7,687 nt of DNA, taken from the NCBI GenBank assembly GCA_041685505.1, contig JAWLFQ010000096.1:1-7687 (forward strand). The letters run 5' to 3'. The position numbers and the translations under genes are program-made. Each line of letters opens with the position of its first letter. Within the stretch, counting starts at the first letter, position 1. The notes below the pieces were generated by a model that was given only the letters and a program-made list of their open reading frames with translations, made no database searches and had not been told where the DNA came from. The DNA comes from T1Sed10-7 sp041685505 (GTDB taxonomy: Bacteria > Actinomycetota > Nitriliruptoria > Nitriliruptorales > Nitriliruptoraceae). Shown piece by piece: positions 1-6,548 of the stretch.

Positions 1-49
1 ACCACTGCGTCCGAGCGGGCGGTACTCCATGGTTCTGGACTCCGAGGTC

Positions 50-92
50 GATGACTCTTCGAACCTAGTCATCACCCGACGTCCCACGTCGG
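50..92. repeat. two adjacent small inverted repeats downstream of hlyIII
   Basis: The first repeat has arms GATGACT (50-56) and AGTCATC (67-73) around a 10-base loop that contains the palindrome TTCGAA. The second has arms CCGACGT (76-82) and ACGTCGG (86-92) around CCC. Both stems are perfect 7-mers. They lie 60-100 bases past the stop of the minus-strand hemolysin III gene, where a transcript end would be expected. GC-rich sequence at about 95-135 could add further structure. There is no T-run on either strand, so a classical intrinsic terminator cannot be claimed; a T-less terminator or an operator for a gene beyond the left edge are the alternatives. Confidence 0.4.
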
Positions 93-155
93 CTGCGGCC
101 CGGCCGCCGGACCGGGGCCGGCGCGGGCCCCACGGCGGTGCGGGTGTCGGGCGTG

Positions 156-830
156 TCAGGCGAGCGGGAGCACGTAACGCCAGATCGCGATGACGTGCAC
201 GGCGCTGGCGAGCACGACCATCACGTGGAACACCTCGTGGAAGCCGAACCATGCCGGCCACGGCTCCGGCTTCCGGCGTGCGTAGACCAGCCCACCGACG
301 ATGTAGATCGCGCCACCCAACCCGATCAGGGCCGTCCCGGCGGGATCGAGCGCACCGGCGATGCGGACCAGGGGGATCACGCCCAGCAATCCGAACGTGA
401 TGTATGCCGCGACGGACAACCGTGCAGGGGGCGTGGTCGGTGACATCGCCACACCGGACCCCACCAGCGCGATCGCCCACGAGATGACGAGGCTCGTCGT
501 CCGCCACGCCCCGTCCAGCGCATGCACCGCCACCGGCGTGAAGGTCGCCGCGATGAACAGCTAAATCATCGCGCCGTCAATCCGCCCGAGCCATCGGCGT
601 CCACGTACCGACCACTTGCCCATGTGGTACAGCGCAGAGATCGAGTACAAGCCGACCAGAGCGACGCCGAAGAACACTGTGCTCACGCGTGACGGACCGG
701 GCGAGGCGGCGCCCCACAACAGCACCGCGACCACGACCGCGACAGGCGCCACGGCGCCGTGGACCCAGCCACGCATCCGGGGAGGGAGCTCACCACTCGG
801 GGCGGCAGCCGTCCGGTCGGTCAGGGACAT
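156..830 (-). pseudogene. hemolysin III / PAQR-family membrane protein, interrupted by an in-frame amber stop
   Basis: Read through one stop, this is a 224-codon gene of the HlyIII/PAQR family (usual bacterial length about 210-220 residues), a seven-helix inner-membrane protein. The start is ATG at 828-830, with AGGAG ten bases upstream. Family marks are SALYH (His69), the RIDGAMI stretch (84-89 region) and the C-terminal segment with His198, Glu199, His202 and His212. These histidines match the metal-site pattern of the family. Codon 90 is TAG (561-563 on the plus strand). The frame continues directly as LFIAATFTPVAV with no loss, so a single base change from a tyrosine codon would explain it. 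Both halves look otherwise well preserved, suggesting a recent mutation, a sequencing error or, less likely, readthrough. A second piece could start at GTG 533, but half a helix bundle is unlikely to work. Hemolytic activity is not implied by the family name. Confidence 0.85.
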
Positions 831-1005
831 CGACGGTCCGCTCCTGGTCGCATCCCACCCGCCACGCAGGTCAGGGCGTCGCTCGGGCAGCGTCCCGGCG
901 GGTCCGCCCTGACCGGTGGATGGAAGGCAAGCATGACCGTGGAGGCGCCGGTTGTCGACCCGGGCCAGCAGGCCGAGGGCGCTCGTGACACGTGACACTC
1001 CTCAG
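831..1005. other. intergenic region upstream of hlyIII, with a tandem heptamer
   Basis: This 175-base gap lies between the 186-residue protein gene and hlyIII, both on the minus strand. It has no convincing coding content; the minus-strand frame stays open to 998, but the family similarity begins only at 830. It holds a tandem heptamer CGTGACA CGTGACA (984-997) with CACGTG at the junction, just after the upstream gene's stop. This could be a regulator half-site pair or chance. No clear -35/-10 pair is visible. Confidence 0.3.
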
Positions 1006-1566
1006 CTAGGGCGAACCGAAGTACCTCCGCAGCATCGGGTCCGGCAGGAGGCAGCGGGCGAAGCTGCGGCTGTCGACCCGGTGGGCGCACCGTCGGCACG
1101 TGGGGCGTCGCGGGGGCTCGTAGGGACCCCAGTCGCCGAGGTCGACCAGGTGCGGTACGGCCACCGCCCAGTCGTACTGTCGCCCGGTCCAGTCCCACAG
1201 CTCCACCGCCCCGCGTGGACCCTCGATCTGCGACGGGTTCGCATCATGGCGGCCGTGGACACCGAGCACGACATGGCCCCACGTGCCGCCGACTTCGGCC
1301 TCGCGTCGCCAGACCTCGCAGGCGCGTGAGATGTCCACCTGGCGGAGATGGTGATCGACGAAGAGGTACACCTCGCAGGCATCTATCCCGAACCTCTGGA
1401 GCAGCTCGCAGAGTTCACTGGTGACGTCCTGGCACGTGTTCGGGATGGCCTCCGGGTCTTCGCCGTTGACGACGCCGCCGTCGCTGGTCGGCAACGCGGT
1501 GGGATCGATGGTGGCGAACGCACGAGCGACCGCGGGGTCGCTGGGTCGGGGCGCGGCAGCCGGCAA
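1006..1566 (-). CDS. uncharacterised protein, possible papain/transglutaminase-like fold
   Basis: This 186-residue cytosolic protein has no signal peptide or membrane segment, and I do not recognise its family. The start is TTG at 1564-1566, with GAGG six bases upstream; the ATG at 1580 that overlaps the dehydrogenase stop is in another frame. The stop is TAG. Visible features are a helix-start cysteine in NTCQDVTSEL (Cys45), followed by a helix and a strand (CEVYLFV), a GHVVLGV strand with His98, then VELWDWTGRQYD with Asp125 and Asp132. This Cys...His...Asp order and spacing resembles papain-like/transglutaminase-like folds, which is inference only. The tail has CRRC (157-160) and another Cys172, perhaps a metal knuckle, followed by basic and aromatic residues to the end. 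The gene begins 13 bases after the aldehyde dehydrogenase stop, so the two are probably co-transcribed. A proline-rich N-terminus (1-30) looks disordered. Confidence 0.7.
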   Translation of the reverse strand: MPAAAPRPSDPAVARAFATIDPTALPTSDGGVVNGEDPEAIPNTCQDVTSELCELLQRFGIDACEVYLFVDHHLRQVDISRACEVWRREAEVGGTWGHVVLGVHGRHDANPSQIEGPRGAVELWDWTGRQYDWAVAVPHLVDLGDWGPYEPPRRPTCRRCAHRVDSRSFARCLLPDPMLRRYFGSP

Positions 1567-1579
1567 CGGACGCCTCGCA

Positions 1580-3310
1580 TCAGCGACCGCGGATCATCGC
1601 GGTGAGCAGCCGTGGGAGGTGTCGCCAGCAGGGGTCGGCGGCCAGCACGGCCATCTGCCGCCAGGCGTCGGGGCCGATGGGGTGGGCGGCTGAGTACAGG
1701 GGGTGGAGGGACAGCTGCGGCTCGCGGTAGCGCCAGGCCTGGGGCGCCAGGTGGAAGCTGTTGCGGATGATGGTCTTCTCGGGCCGGTCGAACATGAGGC
1801 TGTTGTGCACGAAACCGCGGCCGCTCTGCACGTCGTTGAGGGGTTGGCCCGGCGCGCCGCCCCAGGCACACTGTGGGAGGAGCGCAGCCCAGGCGTGCAT
1901 GTCGTTGACTCCGACGGCGCCGTAGCGCAGGTCCTCGATGGCTCGTCCGAGCCGACGACCCAGCCGCTGCTCGGTCTCCGGGTGGACGAGCAGGGTCGCG
2001 GCCAGCGTGCCGAACAACCGCTCGTTGGCGAAGGCGACGGCCTCGTCGAGGTACGCCTGCGGGGTCGGGGCGGACAGGCTGGTCTGGGCCAGCATCGGCC
2101 CGAAGGCCTCGGTGGTGAAGGCGGGTTCGTCCTCCGCGTCGGGAGCCAGATCCCACAGCAGCGTGCGCGGCACGTTGATGCCGTCGATCTCGATCGCCTC
2201 GGGGTGGGCGTCAACCCATGCTCGTTGGCGCTCTGCGGCCCCCGGGTAGTAGGCGCGCTGCGGGGGGATCGACCGCATGAGCCGTTCGATCTCCGCAAGC
2301 AGCGCCCTGCCCGGCGGCCAGTTCGAGGGCAGGACGAGTACCTGGGGGGACAGGCAGTTGTGGCCGCTGTTGTTGAGCTTCATCCCGACGATCTTGTCGG
2401 CCTGGGTCGCGATGTCGGCTCGGCGCCAGGGTCCGGGTACGACGATGATCGGGCTCACTCCGCCCAGCTCGCTGGTGACCCGCTTGGCGATCCGCGGCCG
2501 GTTCTCCGCCTTGCGAGCCGCCCCCTGCCTGCCGGTGCCGAACACGATCGCATCGTGGGTCGCGATCCCGCCGGTGAGGTGCAGTTCGTCGACGTCGGGA
2601 TGGTCGACGAGGTAGGCGCCGACGTCGGCCCCGCCGGAGATGATCCGCACATACCCCTCGGCGACCCACGGCGCCAGGATCTCGGCGAGGACGGGGGTGA
2701 GGTAGTCGACCACGGGGTTCATCTTCAGGGCGACGACCTGCCCGTCCAGGTACAGCTTGTGGAGCAGGTCCAACAGCCCCAAGGCCGCGACGTTGCCTGC
2801 GCCGAGCACCAGCGCGACCTTCCCGTCCTCTGCGCTCCGCCGGTACGCCGGGGCCATCGTGTCGGCCATGGTCCTCTCGGTCACGCCGGCTTGCATCCAG
2901 ACCTCGGCCGTCGTCGGCCCGGTCAAGACACGATCCAGCATCGTGTCCGGATACACGGTCGCCACAACGCGACCATCCGGCCGTGTGGTCACGCGTGGCA
3001 CCTCGATCTGACGGTCCCGCTCCAGCTGGGCCAGTGTCGACTCGAGTGCGGTGGCACCCAGCAAGAAGAACCACGGCCCGATACCCCACTCCGGGCCCGC
3101 CCACGGCGACGCCGGAGCGATCCCCTTTGCGGCCAACGTCAACTCGATCCAGCGGTCCATCACCCGCAGCGTCCGCCGCCGGGCAGCAGCCAGGTACCGC
3201 CGCTTGTCCTCCACCGGCAGCCGTGCCCACCGATCCGAGTTCGCGACCAGCTCCGCGACCGCCCGATCGAGCACGGCCACGTCCGCCGGGGAACGCACTG
3301 CGGACGTCAT
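1580..3310 (-). CDS. aldehyde dehydrogenase superfamily protein (long form, 576 aa)
   Basis: An NAD(P)-dependent aldehyde dehydrogenase-superfamily enzyme, predicted soluble; substrate unknown. I chose ATG 3310 because GGGGG lies 6 bases upstream and family-like sequence begins there; the open frame extends to 3415 with Arg-rich, unlikely sequence. Key positions from this start: Rossmann-type VLGAGNVAALG (168-178), LKMNP with Lys196 where classical enzymes have KPS/KPA, LTGG (245-248), the general base Glu281 in TSELGG, the nucleophile Cys319 in NNSGHNC, and EAFGP (401-405). Glu281 favours a hydrolytic (acid-forming) rather than CoA-acylating reaction, though GAGNV also recalls acyl-CoA reductases. 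At 576 residues it exceeds the usual 480-500, with about 110 extra residues before the NAD core and about 75 after it (from about 505). It appears intact, upstream of the 186-residue protein gene and 114 bases downstream of the PspC gene. Confidence 0.9.
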   Translation of the reverse strand: MTSAVRSPADVAVLDRAVAELVANSDRWARLPVEDKRRYLAAARRRTLRVMDRWIELTLAAKGIAPASPWAGPEWGIGPWFFLLGATALESTLAQLERDRQIEVPRVTTRPDGRVVATVYPDTMLDRVLTGPTTAEVWMQAGVTERTMADTMAPAYRRSAEDGKVALVLGAGNVAALGLLDLLHKLYLDGQVVALKMNPVVDYLTPVLAEILAPWVAEGYVRIISGGADVGAYLVDHPDVDELHLTGGIATHDAIVFGTGRQGAARKAENRPRIAKRVTSELGGVSPIIVVPGPWRRADIATQADKIVGMKLNNSGHNCLSPQVLVLPSNWPPGRALLAEIERLMRSIPPQRAYYPGAAERQRAWVDAHPEAIEIDGINVPRTLLWDLAPDAEDEPAFTTEAFGPMLAQTSLSAPTPQAYLDEAVAFANERLFGTLAATLLVHPETEQRLGRRLGRAIEDLRYGAVGVNDMHAWAALLPQCAWGGAPGQPLNDVQSGRGFVHNSLMFDRPEKTIIRNSFHLAPQAWRYREPQLSLHPLYSAAHPIGPDAWRQMAVLAADPCWRHLPRLLTAMIRGR

Positions 3311-3424
3311 CTTCGCCCCCGATGTCCACCGTCTCCGGTCAGCGTGGGCCGACCGCTTCAGCGGGGCTAGGGCCCAACGCCTCACGCCCCTGCGAGCCCC
3401 GAGCGAGGTCGGCAACGGACAGCT

Positions 3425-4150
3425 TCATCCGCCACTGATCCCCGCTGGCGGGCCCAACGACCCGGAGCTGGTCGGGGTCGGCGCGGGTTCCCGCGGCCAA
3501 CTCAGCCAGGCGAACACGTAGTAGCCGACCAACGCCAGCAACAGCGGCGGCAGCGCGACAGCGAGCACGATGCCGATCAGGACCACCAGGAATCGGACCC
3601 GGGCCGGCTCCTGTCCATGGGCCCGAGCCCACCCACCGCAGACGCCCGCGATCACCCGGTTCTCACGCGACCGCAGCGGCCGTTCAGCTGCGACGGCACG
3701 TGGGCCGTGATCGCTGCCATCCGCGGCGTCGGCGAGTGCCACCGCGAGCAGCGCTCCGGCGACCATGCCCGGTATCGCGACCGCGAGACTGGCATCACCC
3801 ATCGGGGTCAAGACCAGCAGCGCCGGAGCCCCGACGCCCACCAGCGCCGACATCGCCATGGCCGCAACCACCCACCAGCGCCGCAGCCCGGCAGCGAGGC
3901 CCACCACCGCACCAGGGGTGGTCGCCAGCAACACGACCAGCGCCAGGGACAGGGCATCCAGCCACAACGGCGGCTCACCGGGCGCGTCCCACGTCGTCCA
4001 AGTCACCGCGTTCAACAGCATCAGCGCTGTGAACCCGGCCAGTATCGTCGCCCCGGCCATCAGGACCGCGACCCCGACCAACCGCCACCAGCTCCGACGA
4101 GTCCGCGCACGCACCGGGATCACCCCCTCCATCCCAGCATGCTTCAGCAT
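3425..4150 (-). CDS. polytopic membrane protein with C-terminal PspC domain
   Basis: This 241-residue membrane protein has about four hydrophobic helices (roughly 22-48, 65-90, 92-115 and 118-140), a hydrophilic linker (141-160), then a PspC-like domain (about 158-217) with RENRVIAGVCGGWARAHG and a hydrophobic hairpin (185-215). GVCGG is at 169-173. PspC domains occur in envelope-stress and membrane-maintenance proteins; a role here is inference. Usually the domain comes first and the helices follow, so the order here is reversed. The tail is Pro/Ser/Gly-rich. Start choice is open: ATG 4150 lacks a clear ribosome binding site, and ATG 4132 (residue 7) is equally plausible. The sequence just before 4132 contains the hairpin-capable ATGCTGAAGCAT. 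The stop is TGA at 3425-3427. The gene is co-directional with the dehydrogenase 114 bases downstream, and an operon is possible. Confidence 0.8.
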   Translation of the reverse strand: MLKHAGMEGVIPVRARTRRSWWRLVGVAVLMAGATILAGFTALMLLNAVTWTTWDAPGEPPLWLDALSLALVVLLATTPGAVVGLAAGLRRWWVVAAMAMSALVGVGAPALLVLTPMGDASLAVAIPGMVAGALLAVALADAADGSDHGPRAVAAERPLRSRENRVIAGVCGGWARAHGQEPARVRFLVVLIGIVLAVALPPLLLALVGYYVFAWLSWPREPAPTPTSSGSLGPPAGISGG

Positions 4151-4199
4151 GACCGCCGCCGGCCACCCGCGCCAGGGCAGCCCGACCCGTTCTCTACCC

Positions 4200-4492
4200 T
4201 CACTGCCCGGCCTGCCCCACGGCCAGTGGCCGCGAGACTCCGGTCGGTCCGCACGGTGCGGTGTCGTTCACGTTCCGGGGGGTCGAGCGGTGGGGGTGCT
4301 GCTGCAGCCAGGAGATCGCCTCGCCCCAGACGGGCCGGGCCGATGGCCGGGAGTAGCCGAAGTGCCCGATCCGGTCCAGGCCGGCGTCGGCGGGGGCGAG
4401 ATGTCGCCGCTCTTGGGGTAGGCGGCCATCATCGCGTCCACGGACGCCTTGGTGGCCTCGGGGTCGTCGTCGATGCTGTAGCTGGGAAGATG
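4200..4492 (-). pseudogene. C-terminal remnant of an alpha/beta hydrolase, frameshifted
   Basis: Read on the minus strand from about 4492, one frame gives HLPSYSIDDDPEATKASV followed by DAMMAAYPKSGDIS. The next frame then continues as PADAGLDRIGHFGYSRP and SARPVWGEAISWLQQHPH and runs to TGA at 4200-4202. This matches the C-terminal end of a predicted alpha/beta-hydrolase family (a DD-A motif after a strand, then GHFG with the catalytic His at 4362-4364). The frame changes at a run of five G on the plus strand (4392-4396); one added or two removed bases would join the halves. Nothing upstream resembles the nucleophile elbow, and two other genes occupy that space. I therefore read it as a stub of about 95 codons left after deletion, not a simple frameshifted gene. 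Similarity is judged from memory of the family. Confidence 0.6.
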
Positions 4493-4563
4493 GCGGTCCC
4501 TCGCTGGGTCGCGCTGGCGGTCTGCGATGGCACTGTTACGGTGGCGGGGCCGCCGAGTCGGGG

Positions 4564-4743
4564 GTGCGCGTGGAGTGGCTGATAGTGGGCATCGTCGTGG
4601 TGTTGATCGCGACGAGGATCCTCGTGGCGCGCTACGACTACGCCCAGGTCAAGGCCCGGACCCGACGCCATCTCGAGGCTGGTGGCAGCCTCAGTGAGGC
4701 ACCCGACGTCACGCCACCCCATGGCGGCGGTGGCGCGGGCTGA
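4564..4743 (+). CDS. small single-pass membrane protein (59 aa)
   Basis: The short frame opens GTG CGC GTG GAG TGG and encodes VRVEWLIVGIVVVLIATRIL, then VARYDYAQVKARTRRHLEAG and a Pro/Gly-rich tail, with stop TGA at 4741-4743. Residues 5-20 form one hydrophobic helix and the following segment is basic and probably cytoplasmic, so an N-out/C-in anchor is likely. GTG 4570 is the alternative start and has a G-run (4560-4564) five bases upstream. The stop lies three bases from the stop of the convergent gene at 4747, a compact arrangement typical of real genes. No homology is recognised and no function is proposed. Its upstream region overlaps the hydrolase relic, so any promoter sits in degraded sequence. 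Confidence 0.55.
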   Translation: MRVEWLIVGIVVVLIATRILVARYDYAQVKARTRRHLEAGGSLSEAPDVTPPHGGGGAG

Positions 4744-4746
4744 CGG

Positions 4747-5067
4747 TCATCCATCCTGGTCAACGAAGGTGCGGAACCCCTCGATCAGCTCCAGGTCCTT
4801 GTCGCCAAAGCAGTCCGGACGCCGCTCCGCGAGCTCGAACAGCGCAGCTGCTGGCTCAACGACGTCGTCGCCCTCGGCCACGTCGAGCTGGCTGCGCACC
4901 TCGTGGTACTCGTTCTGGATCTGCGTGCAGGACTCACCCGGCCCCAGGTCAGCGAGCGTCGGGACCACGGCCGGCAACACGATCCCGATCGCCAGGCCCA
5001 CGAGCAGCGCACCGAGCGCGATGACAGAGGCCCGGGCAACCGTCACTTGCTTGGATGGCAGCGCCAT
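4747..5067 (-). CDS. small membrane-anchored extracytoplasmic protein (106 aa)
   Basis: The start is ATG at 5065-5067, with AGGAG six bases upstream; a TTG two codons earlier lies against that site and is less likely. The protein has a short basic N-terminus, one hydrophobic helix (about 12-37, rich in Ala, Leu, Val and Ile) and an acidic C-terminal domain of about 68 residues (LADLGPGESCTQIQNEYHEV onward). Cys47 and Cys86 are the only cysteines and could form a disulfide outside the membrane. No lipobox is seen, so a signal anchor is more likely than a lipoprotein. The family is not recognised. It sits between the truncated AraC gene (whose runaway frame overlaps its first bases) and the convergent small gene ending at 4743, and it appears intact. 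Confidence 0.7.
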   Translation of the reverse strand: MALPSKQVTVARASVIALGALLVGLAIGIVLPAVVPTLADLGPGESCTQIQNEYHEVRSQLDVAEGDDVVEPAAALFELAERRPDCFGDKDLELIEGFRTFVDQDG

Positions 5068-5888
5068 GCGCAACTCCTGCTTCTGCCTCCCGTCGCGGGC
5101 CTGGGACCGTGCGAGTGGATGGTGGACACGGGAAGGGTCGTGTGCACCAGCAGCCGGCGTGCCTCGAGCATGATGCGGTTGACGATGTGGGCCTTCGCGG
5201 TCTGCCCGGTGACCCGGACGGTCGAGCGGTTGAGGGTCCGCACCGAGCAGTGCAGCTCGCGGGCGTAGGTCGCGGCCTTGTGACAGCGTCGGAAGTGCTC
5301 CTCCAGCGCCCGGCGGAAGGCCCGGTGGCGCTCGAACGCGATGGGATCGATGCCGAGGCGTCCGGACTGGTCGGTCTGTTCGAGCCGCGGTCGCGTCAGC
5401 AGCACCTGGAGTTGGGCGCGCAGCAGGAGGTTGACGGCACCCGGATCCTCGGCTCTCGCGGCGTCCTGGCGCATCCGGTGGATCGTCTCGAAGATGGCCT
5501 CCTGCGACGGCTCGGACGTTTGCAGGTGGGTGGAGAGGTCGAACGGATCAGCCAGGCCCTCGGCTCCGTGCGCGGCGGAGGTCCGCGGTCGTGGTCCGAA
5601 CAGATCGGCGTGCAGGATGACCATCCATCCGTCCCAGTTCTGTTCGTCGCCGAAGCGGTGCACCCGCCCGGGCCGGACCAGCAGGCAGGAGCCGGCGCTG
5701 CACGCGAAGGTCTCGAAGTCGACCATGTGACGGTACCGGCCGCCGTGGACGTAGAGCAGGAACAGGAAGTCGACGCGTTCGATGCCGCGGTTGGGTATGC
5801 GCGCCACACGGTCCCGCAGTTCGTCGGCGTCGATCACCTCGATGGCCAGCCCGTACTGATCCGGTGGGGCGTAATGCACCGGTCGCAC
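5043..5888 (-). pseudogene. AraC-family transcriptional regulator, C-terminally truncated
   Basis: The frame from GTG 5888 (AGGA about nine bases upstream; GTG 5879 is an alternative) encodes an AraC/XylS regulator. Residues about 15-95 form the cupin-like effector domain (HMVDFETFACSAGSC, RPGRVHRFG). Residues about 125-175 form a linker, and 185-250 hold the first helix-turn-helix and the connecting helix (HCSVRTLNRSTVRVTGQTAK, then LEARRLLVHTTLPVSTI). Similarity stops after Ile257 (5118-5120). The expected second helix-turn-helix (the LGF...F.R.F...G..P segment, about 40 residues) is absent in all three frames, replaced by 24 unrelated residues that overlap the start of the next gene. DNA binding is therefore probably lost or altered. 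Such regulators often sit beside catabolic genes, which fits the divergent dioxygenase relic. It could still be expressed as a shortened protein. Confidence 0.75.
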
Positions 5889-5890
5889 GT

Positions 5891-6548
5891 CCGGGCGTCC
5901 TGGCGCAGCGGCCCGACGGCGCCGACACATTGCTGCTGCGCAGGGACGAGAACCACCATCGCTTCGCCCTTCGGCAGGGTCTGCGCGACGACCGGACCCG
6001 CGTCGCGTGGAAGGTCGCTGACGCGCAGGCGCTCGAGGCGGTCGCGGCCAGGCTCGCCTCGCTCGGCTTCGACGTCGAACGGCAGTCCCAGGCCGACGCA
6101 CGTGACCGCGGCGTGACCGGCCTGGTGACGACCCGTGATCCCGACGGGGTGACCACCGAGGTCTACCACGGCGACCGGGAGGTCCGGCGGCCGTTCCGAT
6201 CCCCACGCGACCTCGCCGGCTTCGTCGCCGGTGACCTCGGCCTCGGCCACGGCGCTGGTCCAGATCGGGGCACCGAAGCACCTGCACCACATCATGCTCG
6301 AGGTGTCGAGCCTCGACGACGTCGGCAGCACGCACGACGTGTGCCTGGAGCGTGGCGTGCCGATCGTCTCGTCGCTGGGACGCCACACCAACGATCACAT
6401 GACCTCGTTCTACCTCGAGACCCCGGCGGGCTTCCAGATCGAGTACGGCACTGGTGGCCGGCTGATCGACGACCGAACCTGGCAGGTGCAGACCTACGAC
6501 GCCGCCAGCACCTGGGGACACCGCGCGCCGGCGACCACCGCGGTCTGA
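5891..6548 (+). pseudogene. extradiol ring-cleavage dioxygenase (HsaC/BphC type, VOC fold), broken
   Basis: Two reading frames together give most of a type I extradiol dioxygenase, an Fe(II) enzyme that opens catechol rings in aromatic or steroid degradation. The first frame (about 5891-6250) shows RPDGADTLLLRRDENHHRFA, VAWKVADAQALEAVAARLAS, VTGLVTTRDPDGVTTEVYHG and GFVAGDLGLGH. The second (from about 6252 to TGA 6546-6548) shows ALVQIGAPKHLHHIMLEVSS, LGRHTNDHMTSFYLETPAGF and QIEYGTGGRLIDDRTWQVQT. The three expected metal ligands remain: His 6248-6250, His 6288-6290 and Glu 6441-6443. Only about 13 residues separate the two histidines, where the family has about 64, so roughly 50 residues are missing with a frame change. 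The first 28-35 residues (LGY...W..FA..VLG) are also gone. No start codon fits, and the left end abuts the AraC start. Non-functional. Confidence 0.85.

Noticed and set aside
15..80. tRNA-like sequence around TTCGAAC (58-64)
   Set aside because: The T-loop-like heptamer is present, but the five-base stem around it does not pair, no acceptor stem matches, and no anticodon arm forms. The real pairing is a 7-bp stem with a 10-base loop.
561..563. Amber codon as a programmed pyrrolysine-type recoding site
   Set aside because: TAG ends the neighbouring gene normally, no downstream structure was seen, and HlyIII proteins are not known to need such a residue; a mutation or error is simpler.
2211..3329. 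372-residue minus-strand frame overlapping the dehydrogenase
   Set aside because: It is an out-of-frame reading of the same region with Arg/Gly-rich low-complexity composition and no motif.
1703..3370. 555-residue plus-strand frame opposite the aldehyde dehydrogenase
   Set aside because: It is a shadow of the dehydrogenase in GC-rich DNA: Arg/Gly/Pro/His-rich, no domain signal, no ribosome binding site, and the opposite strand has clear catalytic motifs.
3617..4582. 321-residue plus-strand frame opposite the PspC gene
   Set aside because: Composition is dominated by Arg, Pro, Gln and His; it opposes a gene with clear membrane helices and a PspC motif.
5055..6116. 353-residue plus-strand frame opposite AraC
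   Set aside because: The AraC motifs on the minus strand explain this region; the plus frame has no recognisable domain.
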